DNA of 64,000 bases from Mycolicibacter engbaekii (lineage in GTDB: Bacteria; Actinomycetota; Actinomycetes; Mycobacteriales; Mycobacteriaceae), in contig NZ_LQOT01000060.1 of the NCBI RefSeq assembly GCF_002101585.1, forward strand, positions 124,001 through 188,000. The letters run 5' to 3'. Below, in pieces: positions 49,401 through 59,124 of this stretch. How positions within the stretch are numbered: position 1 is the first letter of the stretch; the number at the start of each line of letters is the position of its first letter. Position numbers and translations under genes: made by a program. The notes under the pieces are model-generated. The model was not told the origin of the DNA and did not search any database. It worked only from the letters and a program-made list of their open reading frames with translations.

Positions 49401-52400
49401 GATCGAGAGCACGCCCTACCGGGAGCCCCAGACCGACACCGAACACGTGGTGGCGCAGCTGTTCGCCCAGCTGCTCTCCCGCGACAAAGTGGGTGCCGAC
49501 GACTCGTTCTTCGATCTCGGCGGTCACTCGTTGCTGGCCACGAAACTGGTCGCGGCGATCCGCGCCCGCTGCGAGGTGGAGATCGGTATCCGGGAGATCT
49601 TCGAAGCCGGCACGGTTTCCCGACTGGCGGCCGCGATCGACCGGGCGCCGGCGGCGCAGCTCGGCGAGACCGGGGCCGGGCGACCGGAGCTGGTCGCCGT
49701 ACCGCGCTCCGGTGACCTTCCGGTCTCGGCGTCGCAGCTGCGAACCTGGTTCGCCTACCGACTGGACCCGACCGCCACCGGCGACAACATTCCGCTGACG
49801 GCCCGGCTCACCGGCCCGTGCGACACGGCCGCCCTGACCGCCGCGATCGGCGACGTGGTGGCCCGCCACGACAGTCTGCGCACCACGTTCCGCGAGATCG
49901 ACGGCGTGCCCCACCAAGTCATCAACGCACCCGCGGCGGTGCCGGTGACCGAACTGCAGTGCCCCGAAACCGATCCGGATGTCGTTGCGGCGTGGACTCA
50001 AGCCCGGCTCGACGAGCAGCGCGGCGTCGCATTCGACCTGGAACGGGATTGGCCGATCCGGGCGGCGCTGCTGCACCTGCCCGGCGACGAACGGGTGTTG
50101 TCCCTGGTGGTGCACCACATTGCCGCCGACCACTGGTCGGTCGAGGTGCTCTTCACCGACCTGCTGATCGCCTACCGGTCCCGCGCGGTCGGCTCCGCGC
50201 CGGCATGGGAGCCGCCGCCGTTGCAGTACGCGGACTTCGCGCACTGGCAGGGCGAACTGCTGCGTGATGAGTCCGGGCTGATCGAGGCGCAGCGCCGCTA
50301 CTGGATCGAGCAACTGACCGGCCTGGCCGACGACACCGGGCCGCGGCCGGACTATCCCCGTCCCGCCACCGCCAACGGCTCCGGCGACTCGGTCGCATTC
50401 ACCGTCCCCCCGCAGGTGCGAGCAGGACTGGCGGCACTGGCCCGCGAGACCGGTGCCACCGAGTTCATGGTGGTGCAGTCCGCGGTCGCGGTGCTGCTGC
50501 ATCTGGCCGGCAGCGGCGACGACATCCCGCTCGGCGTGCCGATCGCCGGACGAACCGACAGCGCACTGGACCACCTGGTCGGCTTCTTCGTCAACATCGT
50601 GGTTCTGCGAAACCGATTGGCGGGCAACCCGACACTGCGCGAAGTGGTATCGCGGGCGCGGGAAGTCGCGCTGGGCGCCTACGCCCATGCCGACCTTCCG
50701 TTCGACCGGCTGGTCGAGGCGCTCAACCCGGTCCGGACGCTGTCGCGTAACCCGCTGTTCCAGGTGGTGGTCCACGTACGCGAGGCGGCCGACGTCACCC
50801 ACGTGATCGACAGCGGCCCCGACGGCGACCTGGTCTTCCGCACCGTGATGCCGACGTTCGACATCGCGCACGCGGACCTGTCGGTGAATCTTTTCGCCAC
50901 AGCGGACGCCGACGGAGCGGGCTATGACGGACACCTGATCTACCGCACCGACCTCTACGAGCGTGCCACCGTGCAGCGGCTGGCCGATTGGCTGGGCCGG
51001 GTGCTGGCAGCCATGGCAGGTGATCCGGGACAGACGCTGCGCGACATCAGCCTGGTCGATGATGACCAACGGAGGCGCATCCTGCAGCAGTGGAGCTGCG
51101 GTGCAAAGATTCCCGCCGGCGATCCGAAGACCATCGCCGACGTGCTGGCACCCAGCCGCAGCTTTGAGGGCGTCGCCGTGCGATGCGCCGGAGCCGAGCT
51201 CACCTACCCACAGCTGCACAGCCGGTCCGACCGGCTGGCCGAGCTGTTGATCGACGCCGGCGTGCAACCCGGAACCCTGGTGGGTCTGTCGGTGCGACGC
51301 GACCTGGATCTGCCGGTGGCGCTGGTCGGCATCATGAAGGCCGGCGCCGGCTACTTTCCGCTGGACCCGAGCTATCCGCGTCAGCGCCTCGAGTTCATGA
51401 TCGGCGACGTCTTGTCCGACACCGTCTTGTCCGACACCGTCTTGTCCGACACCGATTTCGCGCCCGGAGCGGCCAGGGTGATTCTGGTCAGCACGACCAC
51501 CCGGGAAGCGATTCCGGCACCGGACGGTGTCACGCTGCTGTGCCTGGATGACGCCGATGTCCAGGCGGAGCTGACAAACGACGTTGCCGGGCTGAACCTT
51601 CCGGTGCCGCACCCCGATGACCCGATGTTCCTGGTGTTCACCTCCGGGTCCACCGGTGTGCCCAAGGGCGTGCTGGGCACCCACCGCTCGATGAGCGCAC
51701 GCCTGAACTGGCAGATCGCTCACTACCCGGTCACCGGTGCGGACATCCGGCTGGCCCAGTCGTCGATGACGTTCCTGGAAGGCGGCATGGAGATGCTGGC
51801 CGGGCTGGCCGCCGGGGCGACCCTGATTCTGGCCGACGACAACGAGTTCCGTAACCCCGAAGCGCTGGCTCGGCTGATCGTGGACGAACGAGTGGCGCAG
51901 GTGACCGCGGTGGCCAGCCTGATCTCGGTGCTGGCAGAGTCCGGCGGTTCAGCGAGGCTCGACGGAGGAGAGCCGAAGCTGGGACCGCCGCATGAACCAG
52001 ACGCTACGTTGCGCGGCCTCCGCCGACTGGTGTGCAGCGGTGAACCCGTCTCGGCGGACCTGCTGGCCCGCCTCGGCGACGCGCTCGACCCGAATGCTCA
52101 ACTGCTCAACAACTTCGGCGCCACCGAGACCTCGGGTGCGGTGGTGCGCGGCGAACTGGAGCCACCCACACCCAAACTGGGCCGGCCCACGCCCGGGGCG
52201 CAGGCTTACCTGCTCGACGACGCGCTGCAGCCGGTTCCGCCCGGGGTGGTGGGCGAGGTCTACTACGCGGGCCCACAGGTCGTCCGCGGGTACTGGAAGC
52301 GGCCGGGCCTGACCTCGACCCGGTTGGTCGCCAACCCCTTCTCCGACACGCCCGGCGACCGGCTCTACCGCAGCGGCGACCGAGCCCGTTGGACCGTGGA

Positions 52401-53097
52401 CGGGGTGTTGGAATTCGTCGGTCGCACCGATCACCAGGTCAAGGTGCGTGGCTTCCGGGTGGAGCTGGCCGAGGTTGAGGCCGCGCTGCGCGGTGCGCCG
52501 GGTGTGGCTACCGCCGCCGCCCGCACCTGGGAACAGCGCGGTGTCACCACCCTGGCCGGTTACCTGGTGCCTGCCGGCCCCGTCTCCGACGCGGCAGAAT
52601 TCATCGCCTCGGTGCGCGCTGCCGTGGCCGCGAGCCTGCCCGGCTACATGGTCCCCTCGTCGTTGACGGTGCTCGACGCCATGCCGCTGACGGACTCCGG
52701 GAAACTGAACCGGCCCGCACTGCCGCAGCCCGCGGTGGCCACCCGCGGGGCATCGGACCCCCCGGTCACCGCCACCGAAGAGACCCTGGTCGGAATCTGC
52801 GCCGAGCTGCTGGGAGTCGCGGCGATCGGTCGTAGCGACGGCTTCTTCGAACTCGGCGGTGACAGCATCCTGTCGGTGCAGCTTGCCGCTCGGGCGCGCG
52901 CGGCGGGCCTGGACGTCGACCCGCGGATGATCTTCGAGCACCCGACGTTCGCCGAACTGGCCGCCGCCGTCGACCTTCAGGCCGCGGCCGGCGGCACCGT
53001 CGAATCCGCCGACACGGCATTCGAGCCGATGAGCGTCTCAGGGCTGAGTAACGACGCGCTGGCCAATCTGACCGCGGCATGGGGCGATTCGCCGTGA
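46450..53097 (+). CDS. mbtE: bimodular NRPS MbtE (C-A-PCP-C-A-PCP)
   Basis: A 2215-residue synthetase. Module 1: C domain (HHIAWDD at about 179), A domain (YTSGSTGLPKG at about 634; SFDVSIGELF; hand-read code D-V-G-H-P-G-F-V-N), PCP (Ser1027, LGGHSLLA). Module 2: C domain (HHIAADHWS at about 1222), A domain (FTSGSTGVPKG at about 1730), PCP (Ser2139, LGGDSILS). In the second A domain the substrate-anchoring FDxS motif reads FLEGG, so Asp235 (GrsA numbering) is Leu1776; other core motifs, including the A10 lysine in SGKLNRP, are intact. From memory M. tuberculosis MbtE is about 1,680 residues, so this is longer by roughly one A domain. ATG 46450 overlaps mbtD. Module 1 should load hydroxylysine. 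Confidence 0.9.
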   Translation: MTDAVDQATDADELRLELLRRRLAERGLAASTPAQPQSPPDHESQPLTMSDGQRRMWFVQALDPDGALANISVSYRLTGPLDGTRLQAALAAVAARHPVLRTVYPVDEAGEPNPVIAEVTPGFATHDLSDLAEQARALRLEVLAQREFATPFRLESDAPLRLTLVRIAPDEHILLLVAHHIAWDDDSWAVFFADLTAAYTDPEQFATRAPVPHPVPATGFGHEAELDYWRTLLADPPDPLELPGPHGSAIPSRLRAGLCTHALPAELMSDIAELARSNGATPYMVIAAALSALIHRYTATDDFLIASPVLNRTAGTEGAIGYFGNTVVLRAKVDAATRFSDLLARTRDAALGAFGHQGINLDRVVRELNPDRRHGGVERLTRLSFGFRSTQGGGFQPDGITCTRADYRGKVAQLPLGIMVEADADGALIEAEYLHDVLDGPLVEQLLRHLVQLLSAAVAKPETTVGELDMLGNDDRAWLEAISRGPDFIPAPEAPATLGALVAARAAATPNAIAVVDDHGRYSYAEINARANRVAHHLIAAGIGTEDKVAVLFGRCTELVVTALGIAKAGAAYVPVDPEYPPDRIEFILGDARPSIVLREPLTTDELAGRPDTDPTDADRVRPLRPENLAYLIYTSGSTGLPKGVEVSHAPITEYLLWFGAEYGVDDTDVLLQVASPSFDVSIGELFGTLGSGARLVIPRPDGLRDIGYLTDLLQREGVTAMHFVPSLLGLFLSLPGVNQWRTLRRIPIGGEPLPGELADKFHATFDALLHNFYGPTETVVNSSRHKVEGPQGNRIVPIGSPNINTTMWLLDGALQPVPVGVIGEIYIGGTHMARGYFDRPGLTAERFVADPWTPGQRLYRTGDLARRNAAGDLEFIGRADDQVKVRGFRIELGEVASAISVDPSVGQCVVVVSDLPGLGRSLVAYLTPGAGAAEDTVEVARIRARVAAALPEYMAPAAYVVVDDIPITAHGKIDRAALPDPQPIESTPYREPQTDTEHVVAQLFAQLLSRDKVGADDSFFDLGGHSLLATKLVAAIRARCEVEIGIREIFEAGTVSRLAAAIDRAPAAQLGETGAGRPELVAVPRSGDLPVSASQLRTWFAYRLDPTATGDNIPLTARLTGPCDTAALTAAIGDVVARHDSLRTTFREIDGVPHQVINAPAAVPVTELQCPETDPDVVAAWTQARLDEQRGVAFDLERDWPIRAALLHLPGDERVLSLVVHHIAADHWSVEVLFTDLLIAYRSRAVGSAPAWEPPPLQYADFAHWQGELLRDESGLIEAQRRYWIEQLTGLADDTGPRPDYPRPATANGSGDSVAFTVPPQVRAGLAALARETGATEFMVVQSAVAVLLHLAGSGDDIPLGVPIAGRTDSALDHLVGFFVNIVVLRNRLAGNPTLREVVSRAREVALGAYAHADLPFDRLVEALNPVRTLSRNPLFQVVVHVREAADVTHVIDSGPDGDLVFRTVMPTFDIAHADLSVNLFATADADGAGYDGHLIYRTDLYERATVQRLADWLGRVLAAMAGDPGQTLRDISLVDDDQRRRILQQWSCGAKIPAGDPKTIADVLAPSRSFEGVAVRCAGAELTYPQLHSRSDRLAELLIDAGVQPGTLVGLSVRRDLDLPVALVGIMKAGAGYFPLDPSYPRQRLEFMIGDVLSDTVLSDTVLSDTDFAPGAARVILVSTTTREAIPAPDGVTLLCLDDADVQAELTNDVAGLNLPVPHPDDPMFLVFTSGSTGVPKGVLGTHRSMSARLNWQIAHYPVTGADIRLAQSSMTFLEGGMEMLAGLAAGATLILADDNEFRNPEALARLIVDERVAQVTAVASLISVLAESGGSARLDGGEPKLGPPHEPDATLRGLRRLVCSGEPVSADLLARLGDALDPNAQLLNNFGATETSGAVVRGELEPPTPKLGRPTPGAQAYLLDDALQPVPPGVVGEVYYAGPQVVRGYWKRPGLTSTRLVANPFSDTPGDRLYRSGDRARWTVDGVLEFVGRTDHQVKVRGFRVELAEVEAALRGAPGVATAAARTWEQRGVTTLAGYLVPAGPVSDAAEFIASVRAAVAASLPGYMVPSSLTVLDAMPLTDSGKLNRPALPQPAVATRGASDPPVTATEETLVGICAELLGVAAIGRSDGFFELGGDSILSVQLAARARAAGLDVDPRMIFEHPTFAELAAAVDLQAAAGGTVESADTAFEPMSVSGLSNDALANLTAAWGDSP
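51409..51453 (+). repeat. three perfect 15-bp tandem repeats inside mbtE
   Basis: GTCTTGTCCGACACC occurs three times without mismatch, encoding VLSDT-VLSDT-VLSDT in frame. It sits between core motifs A2 (PLDPSYPRQR) and A3 of the second MbtE adenylation domain, in a surface loop. The unit size of five codons preserves the frame, so copy number can vary by slippage without breaking the gene. Confidence 0.95.
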
Positions 53098-56000
53098 CCG
53101 AGACCGCATCCGCGCGCAGCGCTGCGCCCGCTGCGGCGATCGAGGACGTGCTGGCACTCTCCCCGCTGCAGCAGGGGCTGTTCTCGCTGGCGAAGCTGGT
53201 CACCGATGACGGTGGGGAGCGCGACGGCGTCGACGTCTACACCGTGCAGTTCGTCATCGACATTGTCGGTGCCGTCGATCCCGGGCTGTTGCGCCGCAGC
53301 GCCGAGGCGATGCTGGCCCGGCATGCGAACCTGCGAGCGTCATTCTGGGACGTCGACCTGCCGCACCCGGTGCAGATCATACCGGCGAAGGTGGTCCTTC
53401 CCTGGCGCGAGATCGAAGCCTCCACAAGTGAATTCGATGAAATTGCCCGCATCGAACGCACCACGAACTTTGACTTGGGTCGCGGACCGCTGCTGCGCTT
53501 CGTACTGGTCCAGTCGGCCCCCAAGCAGTACCGGCTGATTCTCACCGTGCACCACCTGCTGATCGACGGGTGGTCGATGGCGGTGTTCTTCGACGAAATG
53601 GTGGCGATCTACCGCGCCGGCGGCGTCGACCCGCTGCCCGCCCCGCGGCCCTACCGCGACTACATCGGCTGGCTGACCCGACAAGACAGCGCCGCAGCCA
53701 CACAGCGGTGGCGTGAGTACCTGGATCCGGTGAGCGCCCCGACCATGCTGGCCGGCGGCAACCGAGCCGCCGTGGGCAGTGCCATCCCGCAGACCTCCGA
53801 GATTGCGCTGGACACCGACGCCACCGCGCGTCTGACCGAGTGGGCCCGCCGGCACGGTCTGACGCTCAACACCGTGCTGCAGTTCGCCTGGGCGGTGCTG
53901 CTCGGCCGGCTCACCGACCGGACCGACACGGTGTTCGGTGCGGTGGTGTCGGGCCGCCCGCAACAGCTCACCGGCGTCGAAACCATGGTCGGGCTGTTCA
54001 TCAACACCGTCCCGGTGGCCGCGTCGACACCGCCGCGCGCCGAGGTGGTCGCCACCTGCCAAGCGCTGCAACGCGATGCCGCTGCGATGCGCGACCTGGG
54101 GTACCTGAGCCTGTCGGCGGTGCAGCGGGCCAGCGGCAACGCGGTGTTCGACACCCTGCTGGTATTCGAGAATGCGCCCATCGGCTCGGCCACCGCCGGG
54201 GTCACCACCGATGACGGGGTGCGTTTCATCCCGGTGACGGTGGAAAGCCTCACGCACTATCCGCTGACCCTGGTCAGCTACCCGCCCCGCGACGGCCGGC
54301 TCACCGTCCTGCTCGAGGCCATCCCAGATGCGCTGGGAGAATTGTCGGTTCCCGATCTCGGCCAGCGACTGTTGCAGGTGCTGCGCCAGCTTCCCGATCC
54401 GGCACGGTCCCGGGTCGCCGATTTGGACGTGCTGCTGCCCGGTGAGCGGGCCCGCATCAATCCGGCGCCCCAGGCAGGTTCGGCGAATCAGAGCGGGGAC
54501 GACCCGGCCTTGTCGGTGCCCGCGCTGTTCGCTGCGGCAGCCGCGGCTCACCCGCACGCGCCGGCGCTCACCGGCGAGGACCGCAGCCTGACCTACGCCG
54601 AATTGGCGGTCGAATCCGCCGGATTGGCGCGGGCGCTCGCCGGGCGGGGGATCGGTCCCGAAGACCGGGTCGCGATAGCGTTGCCGCGCTCGCTGGACTC
54701 GGTGATCGCGATTCTGGCGGTGCTGCAGGCCGGGGCTGGCTACGTGCCTATCGATATCGACCTGCCCAATGCGCGCATCGAATCGATTCTGCGCCAAGCT
54801 GAGCCGAAGCTGACGCTGACCGGCGAACTACTGGCCGAACTGCGCTCCGACGATGCGGTGCAGATCCCGACGCCGGAAGCGATCCACCCGGACTCGGCCG
54901 CCTATGTGATCTTCACCTCCGGTTCCACCGGCGAACCCAAGGGGGTCATCGGCACGCACCGTGCGCTGGCGTCGTACTTCGCCGATCATCAGCAGCGCAT
55001 GTACGCACCTGCAATCGCGCGGCTGGGAAGGCCACTGCGAGTCGCGCATGCCTGGTCACTGAGCTTCGATGCGAGCTGGCAACCGCTGGTCGGGCTGCTG
55101 GGCGGCCAGAGTGTGCACCTGTTTTCCGCCGAGGAGATGCGTGATGCCGAGGCGATCATCAATGGCATTCGCCGGCACCGCCTGGACATGATCGATACCT
55201 CGCCGTCGATGTTCACCCAACTCTTCGATGCCGGCCTGCTGGATGCCGGCTCCGAGCACCGGCTCACCGTGCTGGCGCTTGGTGGGGAGGCGATCGCCCC
55301 GCATACGTGGGCGCGACTGCGCGCGGCCCCCGCGACGGCCGTCCATAACTGCTACGGGCCTACCGAGACCACGGTGGAGGCCGTCGTCGCCGACGTTGCC
55401 GACGCTGATGTCCCAGTCATCGGAGAAGCAGTGCGGGGCATGATCGCCCGCGTGCTGGACTCCTCTCTGCGCGAAGTGCCCGACGGCGTTGCTGGCGAGC
55501 TATACCTGGCAGGCGCTCAGGTCACGCGCGGTTACTTGGGCCGTTCCGGGGAGACCGCCGCCCGCTACGTCGCGGATCCGTTTCTCGCAGGCGGCCGGAT
55601 GTATCGCACTGGGGACCTGGTTCGGCGCCGTGCCGACGGGCAGCTCAGTTTCCTGGGGCGTCGCGACGACCAGGTCAAGGTGCGCGGATTTCGAGTGGAG
55701 ATCGCTGAGATCGAAGCCGCACTGTCGGCGCTCCCAGGCGTAGCGGCGGCGGCGGTTCTGCCCCTGCGAAGTGACAGTGGTACTCGGCTGGTCGGCTTCG
55801 TTGCGGGCCCAGCCGGCGCGGACCTGTCTCGGGTAAGGGCCGACGTCGGTGCCCGCCTACCGGTCTATATGTTGCCATCAAGGCTTATCGCGGTAGCCGC
55901 TATGCCGTTGACGGCCAACGGAAAACTAGATGTTGAGGCGTTACTCGCTCGGGCCGGCGACGTCGCGTCCGACGACGCAGGTCGGGCGCCGGGCACCGAC

Positions 56001-57605
56001 ACTGAACGGATGTTGGCGGCTGCGCTGGCCGAGCTGTTCGACGGCGCCGCGCCCGGCGTCACCCAGGACCTGTTCGAGCTGGGTATGGACAGCATTGTGG
56101 CGATTTCCCTGGCGAACAAGCTGCGCGGGTTAGCGGTGACACCGCGCATGGTTCTGGCAAACCCCACTATTGAATTACTCTCTGCCGCAATTGATCTTGC
56201 AGAGGAAACACCCGGATTGCCCGTAACCGAGGGTGCAGAGCGGTTCGGCGAGGTGGTGCCGGTGCCGATCGTCTCGTGGCTCTACGAATACGGTAACTTT
56301 CGCCGACTGGCCCAGACGATGTTGATCAGGTTGCCGCCGGGCATCGAAGAGGCGCAACTGAAATCGACGCTGCAGGCGGTAGTGGACCGGCACGATATGC
56401 TGCGATCCCGTCTGGATTTCGTCGACGGGGACTACCGGCTAGTCACCAGACCGCCGGGTGCGGTGGCCGTGGTCGACGTGCTGACTCGGGTGAGCGGGCG
56501 GGCGGCCGACGCCTTAGCCGTCCATGCCCGTGAGGTGGTGGACGGTATTGACCCGTTTGCCGGGGCCATGATCCGGGCGCTGTGGTGTGACTCTGAAGCG
56601 GAGGGTCGTCTGCTGCTCGTGGTGCACCACCTGGCTACCGATGTGGTTTCCTGGTATGTGCTGCTGTCGGGGTTGGCTGCGGCATGGGCGCAAGTCGGCG
56701 CTTCCGAACCGCCCTGTTTGCCTGGGGAGTACAACACGTACCGGCAGTGGACGCAGGCATTGAAGCAGCGCGCGGCGAGCGCGGAGGTGACTGCGCAACG
56801 CGACTACTGGCTGGAGCAGTTGCGCGGGGCCGAACTCCCGCTGGGTGCTCGGTTGCCTGATCCGCGTCGCGATACCTGGGCCTCACTGCGAACCACAGAG
56901 GCGTTGAGTGAGGTGCGCGACACGACGGTGATGCTGGACAAGGTGGCCGCAGCCGGTGTCGGGGTCCGCGAATTCCTGCTGACTGCGCTGACGATGACGC
57001 TGACGGCGTGGCGGGTCCAGCGCGGTGAACCGACCGAGAACGGGATTCTGGTGGCCCTAGAGGGCCATGGACGCGAAGATGCTCTGCTGCCGGGGTTGGA
57101 CTCCTCGGCCACGGTGGGGTGGTTCACCAACGTGTTCCCGGTGAGGCTCGGCGGAGCGGCGCCGGTGGACATTGCGGCGGCGCGCAACGAGCCGGCCGCC
57201 GCGCGTGCCCTGCTGCGCGCGGTGGTGGAGCACCTCGCCACGGTGCCCGGCAACGGGCTGGATTACGGGTTGCTGCGTTACCAGCGCCGCGATCCCGAAC
57301 TGGTCGCCGCGCCGCACCCACAGGTGGAGTTCAACTACGTCGGACGGCTCGACCTGACTCCGCATGCGGCGCCATGGACACTGTGCTCAGATCCGGAATT
57401 GAACGCGCTGCTGCCGCTGGTGTCCGAACCCGATCTCCCGCTGCGCTATACGTTCGATGTGATCGCTGCGGTGCACATTGGCGCGGCTGGTCCGCAGCTG
57501 CGGACCACCTGGTGCTGGAGTGAGCAGCTGACCACCGCGTCGGAAGCCGCTGATCTGGCGGCGCTGTGGTGTGACGCGGTAACGGCACTCGGGGAGGCTC
57601 TGTGA
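53094..57605 (+). CDS. mbtF: terminal NRPS MbtF (C-A-PCP-E-like)
   Basis: A 1503-residue synthetase that adds the terminal lysine. C domain: HHLLIDGWS at about 153. A domain: [11 protein letters not shown] at about 607, SFDASWQPL with the anchoring Asp present; hand-read code D-A-Q-D-A-G-C-V-E. PCP: Ser1000 in ELGMDSIV, the DSI form usual before E domains. The C-terminal 430 residues have epimerisation-family motifs: [10 protein letters not shown] (1178), [29 protein letters not shown] and EFNYVGRLD. This domain may perform caprolactam formation and release rather than epimerisation. The GTG at 53094 overlaps the mbtE stop (GTGA); an ATG at 53079 is also in frame. Confidence 0.92.
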   Translation: MTETASARSAAPAAAIEDVLALSPLQQGLFSLAKLVTDDGGERDGVDVYTVQFVIDIVGAVDPGLLRRSAEAMLARHANLRASFWDVDLPHPVQIIPAKVVLPWREIEASTSEFDEIARIERTTNFDLGRGPLLRFVLVQSAPKQYRLILTVHHLLIDGWSMAVFFDEMVAIYRAGGVDPLPAPRPYRDYIGWLTRQDSAAATQRWREYLDPVSAPTMLAGGNRAAVGSAIPQTSEIALDTDATARLTEWARRHGLTLNTVLQFAWAVLLGRLTDRTDTVFGAVVSGRPQQLTGVETMVGLFINTVPVAASTPPRAEVVATCQALQRDAAAMRDLGYLSLSAVQRASGNAVFDTLLVFENAPIGSATAGVTTDDGVRFIPVTVESLTHYPLTLVSYPPRDGRLTVLLEAIPDALGELSVPDLGQRLLQVLRQLPDPARSRVADLDVLLPGERARINPAPQAGSANQSGDDPALSVPALFAAAAAAHPHAPALTGEDRSLTYAELAVESAGLARALAGRGIGPEDRVAIALPRSLDSVIAILAVLQAGAGYVPIDIDLPNARIESILRQAEPKLTLTGELLAELRSDDAVQIPTPEAIHPDSAAYVIFTSGSTGEPKGVIGTHRALASYFADHQQRMYAPAIARLGRPLRVAHAWSLSFDASWQPLVGLLGGQSVHLFSAEEMRDAEAIINGIRRHRLDMIDTSPSMFTQLFDAGLLDAGSEHRLTVLALGGEAIAPHTWARLRAAPATAVHNCYGPTETTVEAVVADVADADVPVIGEAVRGMIARVLDSSLREVPDGVAGELYLAGAQVTRGYLGRSGETAARYVADPFLAGGRMYRTGDLVRRRADGQLSFLGRRDDQVKVRGFRVEIAEIEAALSALPGVAAAAVLPLRSDSGTRLVGFVAGPAGADLSRVRADVGARLPVYMLPSRLIAVAAMPLTANGKLDVEALLARAGDVASDDAGRAPGTDTERMLAAALAELFDGAAPGVTQDLFELGMDSIVAISLANKLRGLAVTPRMVLANPTIELLSAAIDLAEETPGLPVTEGAERFGEVVPVPIVSWLYEYGNFRRLAQTMLIRLPPGIEEAQLKSTLQAVVDRHDMLRSRLDFVDGDYRLVTRPPGAVAVVDVLTRVSGRAADALAVHAREVVDGIDPFAGAMIRALWCDSEAEGRLLLVVHHLATDVVSWYVLLSGLAAAWAQVGASEPPCLPGEYNTYRQWTQALKQRAASAEVTAQRDYWLEQLRGAELPLGARLPDPRRDTWASLRTTEALSEVRDTTVMLDKVAAAGVGVREFLLTALTMTLTAWRVQRGEPTENGILVALEGHGREDALLPGLDSSATVGWFTNVFPVRLGGAAPVDIAAARNEPAAARALLRAVVEHLATVPGNGLDYGLLRYQRRDPELVAAPHPQVEFNYVGRLDLTPHAAPWTLCSDPELNALLPLVSEPDLPLRYTFDVIAAVHIGAAGPQLRTTWCWSEQLTTASEAADLAALWCDAVTALGEAL

Positions 57606-58882
57606 GCACACTTGCGGTGGTGGGCGCCGGGGCCAAGGCCGTCGCGGTGGCCGCGAAGGCCGCCGTGCTGCGCGAGATGGGCGTTGCCGCACCGGACGTG
57701 GTCGCCGTCGAACGCACCGAGGTCGCCGCGAACTGGCGAGCCTCCGGGGGCTGGACCGACGGCGCGCACCGGCTGGGCACCAGTCCGGAGAAGGACGTCG
57801 GCTTCCCGTACCGCTCCGCCCTGGTGGCCGGCCGCAACGCCGAGCTCGACGAGCGAATGACTCGTTATGGCTGGCAGTCCTATCTGATCGCCACCGGTCA
57901 GTTCGCCGAGTGGGTCGACCGCGGCCGGCCGGCGCCCACGCACCTGCGGTGGAGCCAGTACCTGCGCTGGGTGGCCGACGCGGTGGCACTCAGCGTGATT
58001 CCCGGTGAGGTGGAGCGGCTGGGGGTGAGTGGCGCCGGTTGGGTGCTGCGCACCCGGGAGACCACGGTCGCCGCGGACGCGGTGATGATCACCGGGCCGG
58101 GCCAGGCCGAGAAGTCGATTCTGCCGGGCAACCCGCTGGTGCTCTCCATTGCGCAGTTCTGGCACCGGGCCGCAGCCGACCGGATCAGCGCGGAGCGTGT
58201 CGCCGTGATCGGGGGCGGCGAGACCGCCGCGTCGATGCTCAATGAGTTGTTCCGCCATCGCGTTTCGACGATCACGGTGATCTCCCCACAGGTGACCCTG
58301 TTCACCCGGGGCGAGAGCTTCTTCGAGAACACGCTGTTCTCCGATCCCGTGGACTGGGCTGCTCTGACCCTGGCTGAGCGTCGAGATGCGCTGGCCCGCA
58401 CCGATCGTGGGGTGTTCTCGGCCCGGGTACAGGATGCGCTGTTGGCCGACGACCGGATCCGCCACCTGCGGGGCCGGGTGGCGCACGCCGTGGCTCGCGA
58501 CGGCCGAATCCGGTTGACCCTGAGCACCAACCGCGCCGGTGAGAACTTCGAAACCGTGCACGGCTTTGACCTGGTCATCGATGGTTCCGGTGCCGACCCT
58601 CTGTGGTTCGTGTCGCTGTTCGGCCAGGACACGCTGGACCTGCTCGAGTTGGGCCTGGGCGGGCCGCTGTCCGGTGACCGGCTGGCCGAGGCGATCGGAC
58701 ATGACCTGGCCGTCGCCGACGTCGCGCCGAAACTCTTCCTGCCGAACCTGGCCGGGCTCACCCAGGGACCCGGTTTTCCCAACCTGAGCTGCTTGGGCCT
58801 GCTGTCCGACCGGGTGCTGGGCGCCCACCTTTCTGCTACGCCACCGATACCGAGGAGATCCGATGAGCACCAATCCCTTTGA
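57602..58882 (+). CDS. mbtG: lysine N-hydroxylase MbtG
   Basis: A 426-residue flavin monooxygenase that N-hydroxylates the lysine side chains to create the iron-binding hydroxamates. The FAD motif is [15 protein letters not shown] at the extreme N terminus, the NADPH motif is [14 protein letters not shown] at about 200, and the C-terminal FNLSC-like region ([16 protein letters not shown]) closes the family signature. The GTG at 57602 overlaps the mbtF TGA. It shares its last 20 bases with mbtH. Confidence 0.93.
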   Translation: MSTLAVVGAGAKAVAVAAKAAVLREMGVAAPDVVAVERTEVAANWRASGGWTDGAHRLGTSPEKDVGFPYRSALVAGRNAELDERMTRYGWQSYLIATGQFAEWVDRGRPAPTHLRWSQYLRWVADAVALSVIPGEVERLGVSGAGWVLRTRETTVAADAVMITGPGQAEKSILPGNPLVLSIAQFWHRAAADRISAERVAVIGGGETAASMLNELFRHRVSTITVISPQVTLFTRGESFFENTLFSDPVDWAALTLAERRDALARTDRGVFSARVQDALLADDRIRHLRGRVAHAVARDGRIRLTLSTNRAGENFETVHGFDLVIDGSGADPLWFVSLFGQDTLDLLELGLGGPLSGDRLAEAIGHDLAVADVAPKLFLPNLAGLTQGPGFPNLSCLGLLSDRVLGAHLSATPPIPRRSDEHQSL

Positions 58883-59093
58883 CGACGAGAACGGCAGCTT
58901 CTACGTGCTGGTCAACGACGAGGAGCAGTACAGTCTCTGGCCGACGTTCGCCGATGTTCCCGCCGGGTGGCGAGTGGTCTACGGAGCTGAACACGGCGCC
59001 GATCGGGCGGCCTGTTTGGAGTATGTCGAGCAGCACTGGAACGACCTGCGGCCCAAGAGTCTTCGTGAGGCCATGGCGGCCGAGCGCGGGTAG
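58863..59093 (+). CDS. mbtH: MbtH-family NRPS chaperone
   Basis: A 76-residue founding-family member that binds and activates A domains. Invariant positions are present: [19 protein letters not shown], the three Trp ([21 protein letters not shown]) and LRP near the end. It starts 20 bases inside mbtG in another frame, the largest overlap in the operon. It is the last mbt gene; the next gene converges after 31 bases. Confidence 0.97.
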   Translation: MSTNPFDDENGSFYVLVNDEEQYSLWPTFADVPAGWRVVYGAEHGADRAACLEYVEQHWNDLRPKSLREAMAAERG

Positions 59094-59124
59094 CCGGGCT
59101 GCATCGTTCGAAGGAGTCGGCGGG

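Noticed and set aside
47434..51723. A 1,429-codon open frame antisense to mbtE
   Set aside because: Long antisense frames are expected in high-GC coding DNA; the translation has no domains and mbtE on the other strand is unmistakable. The same applies to 4800-6650, 12889-14844 and 35695-37563.
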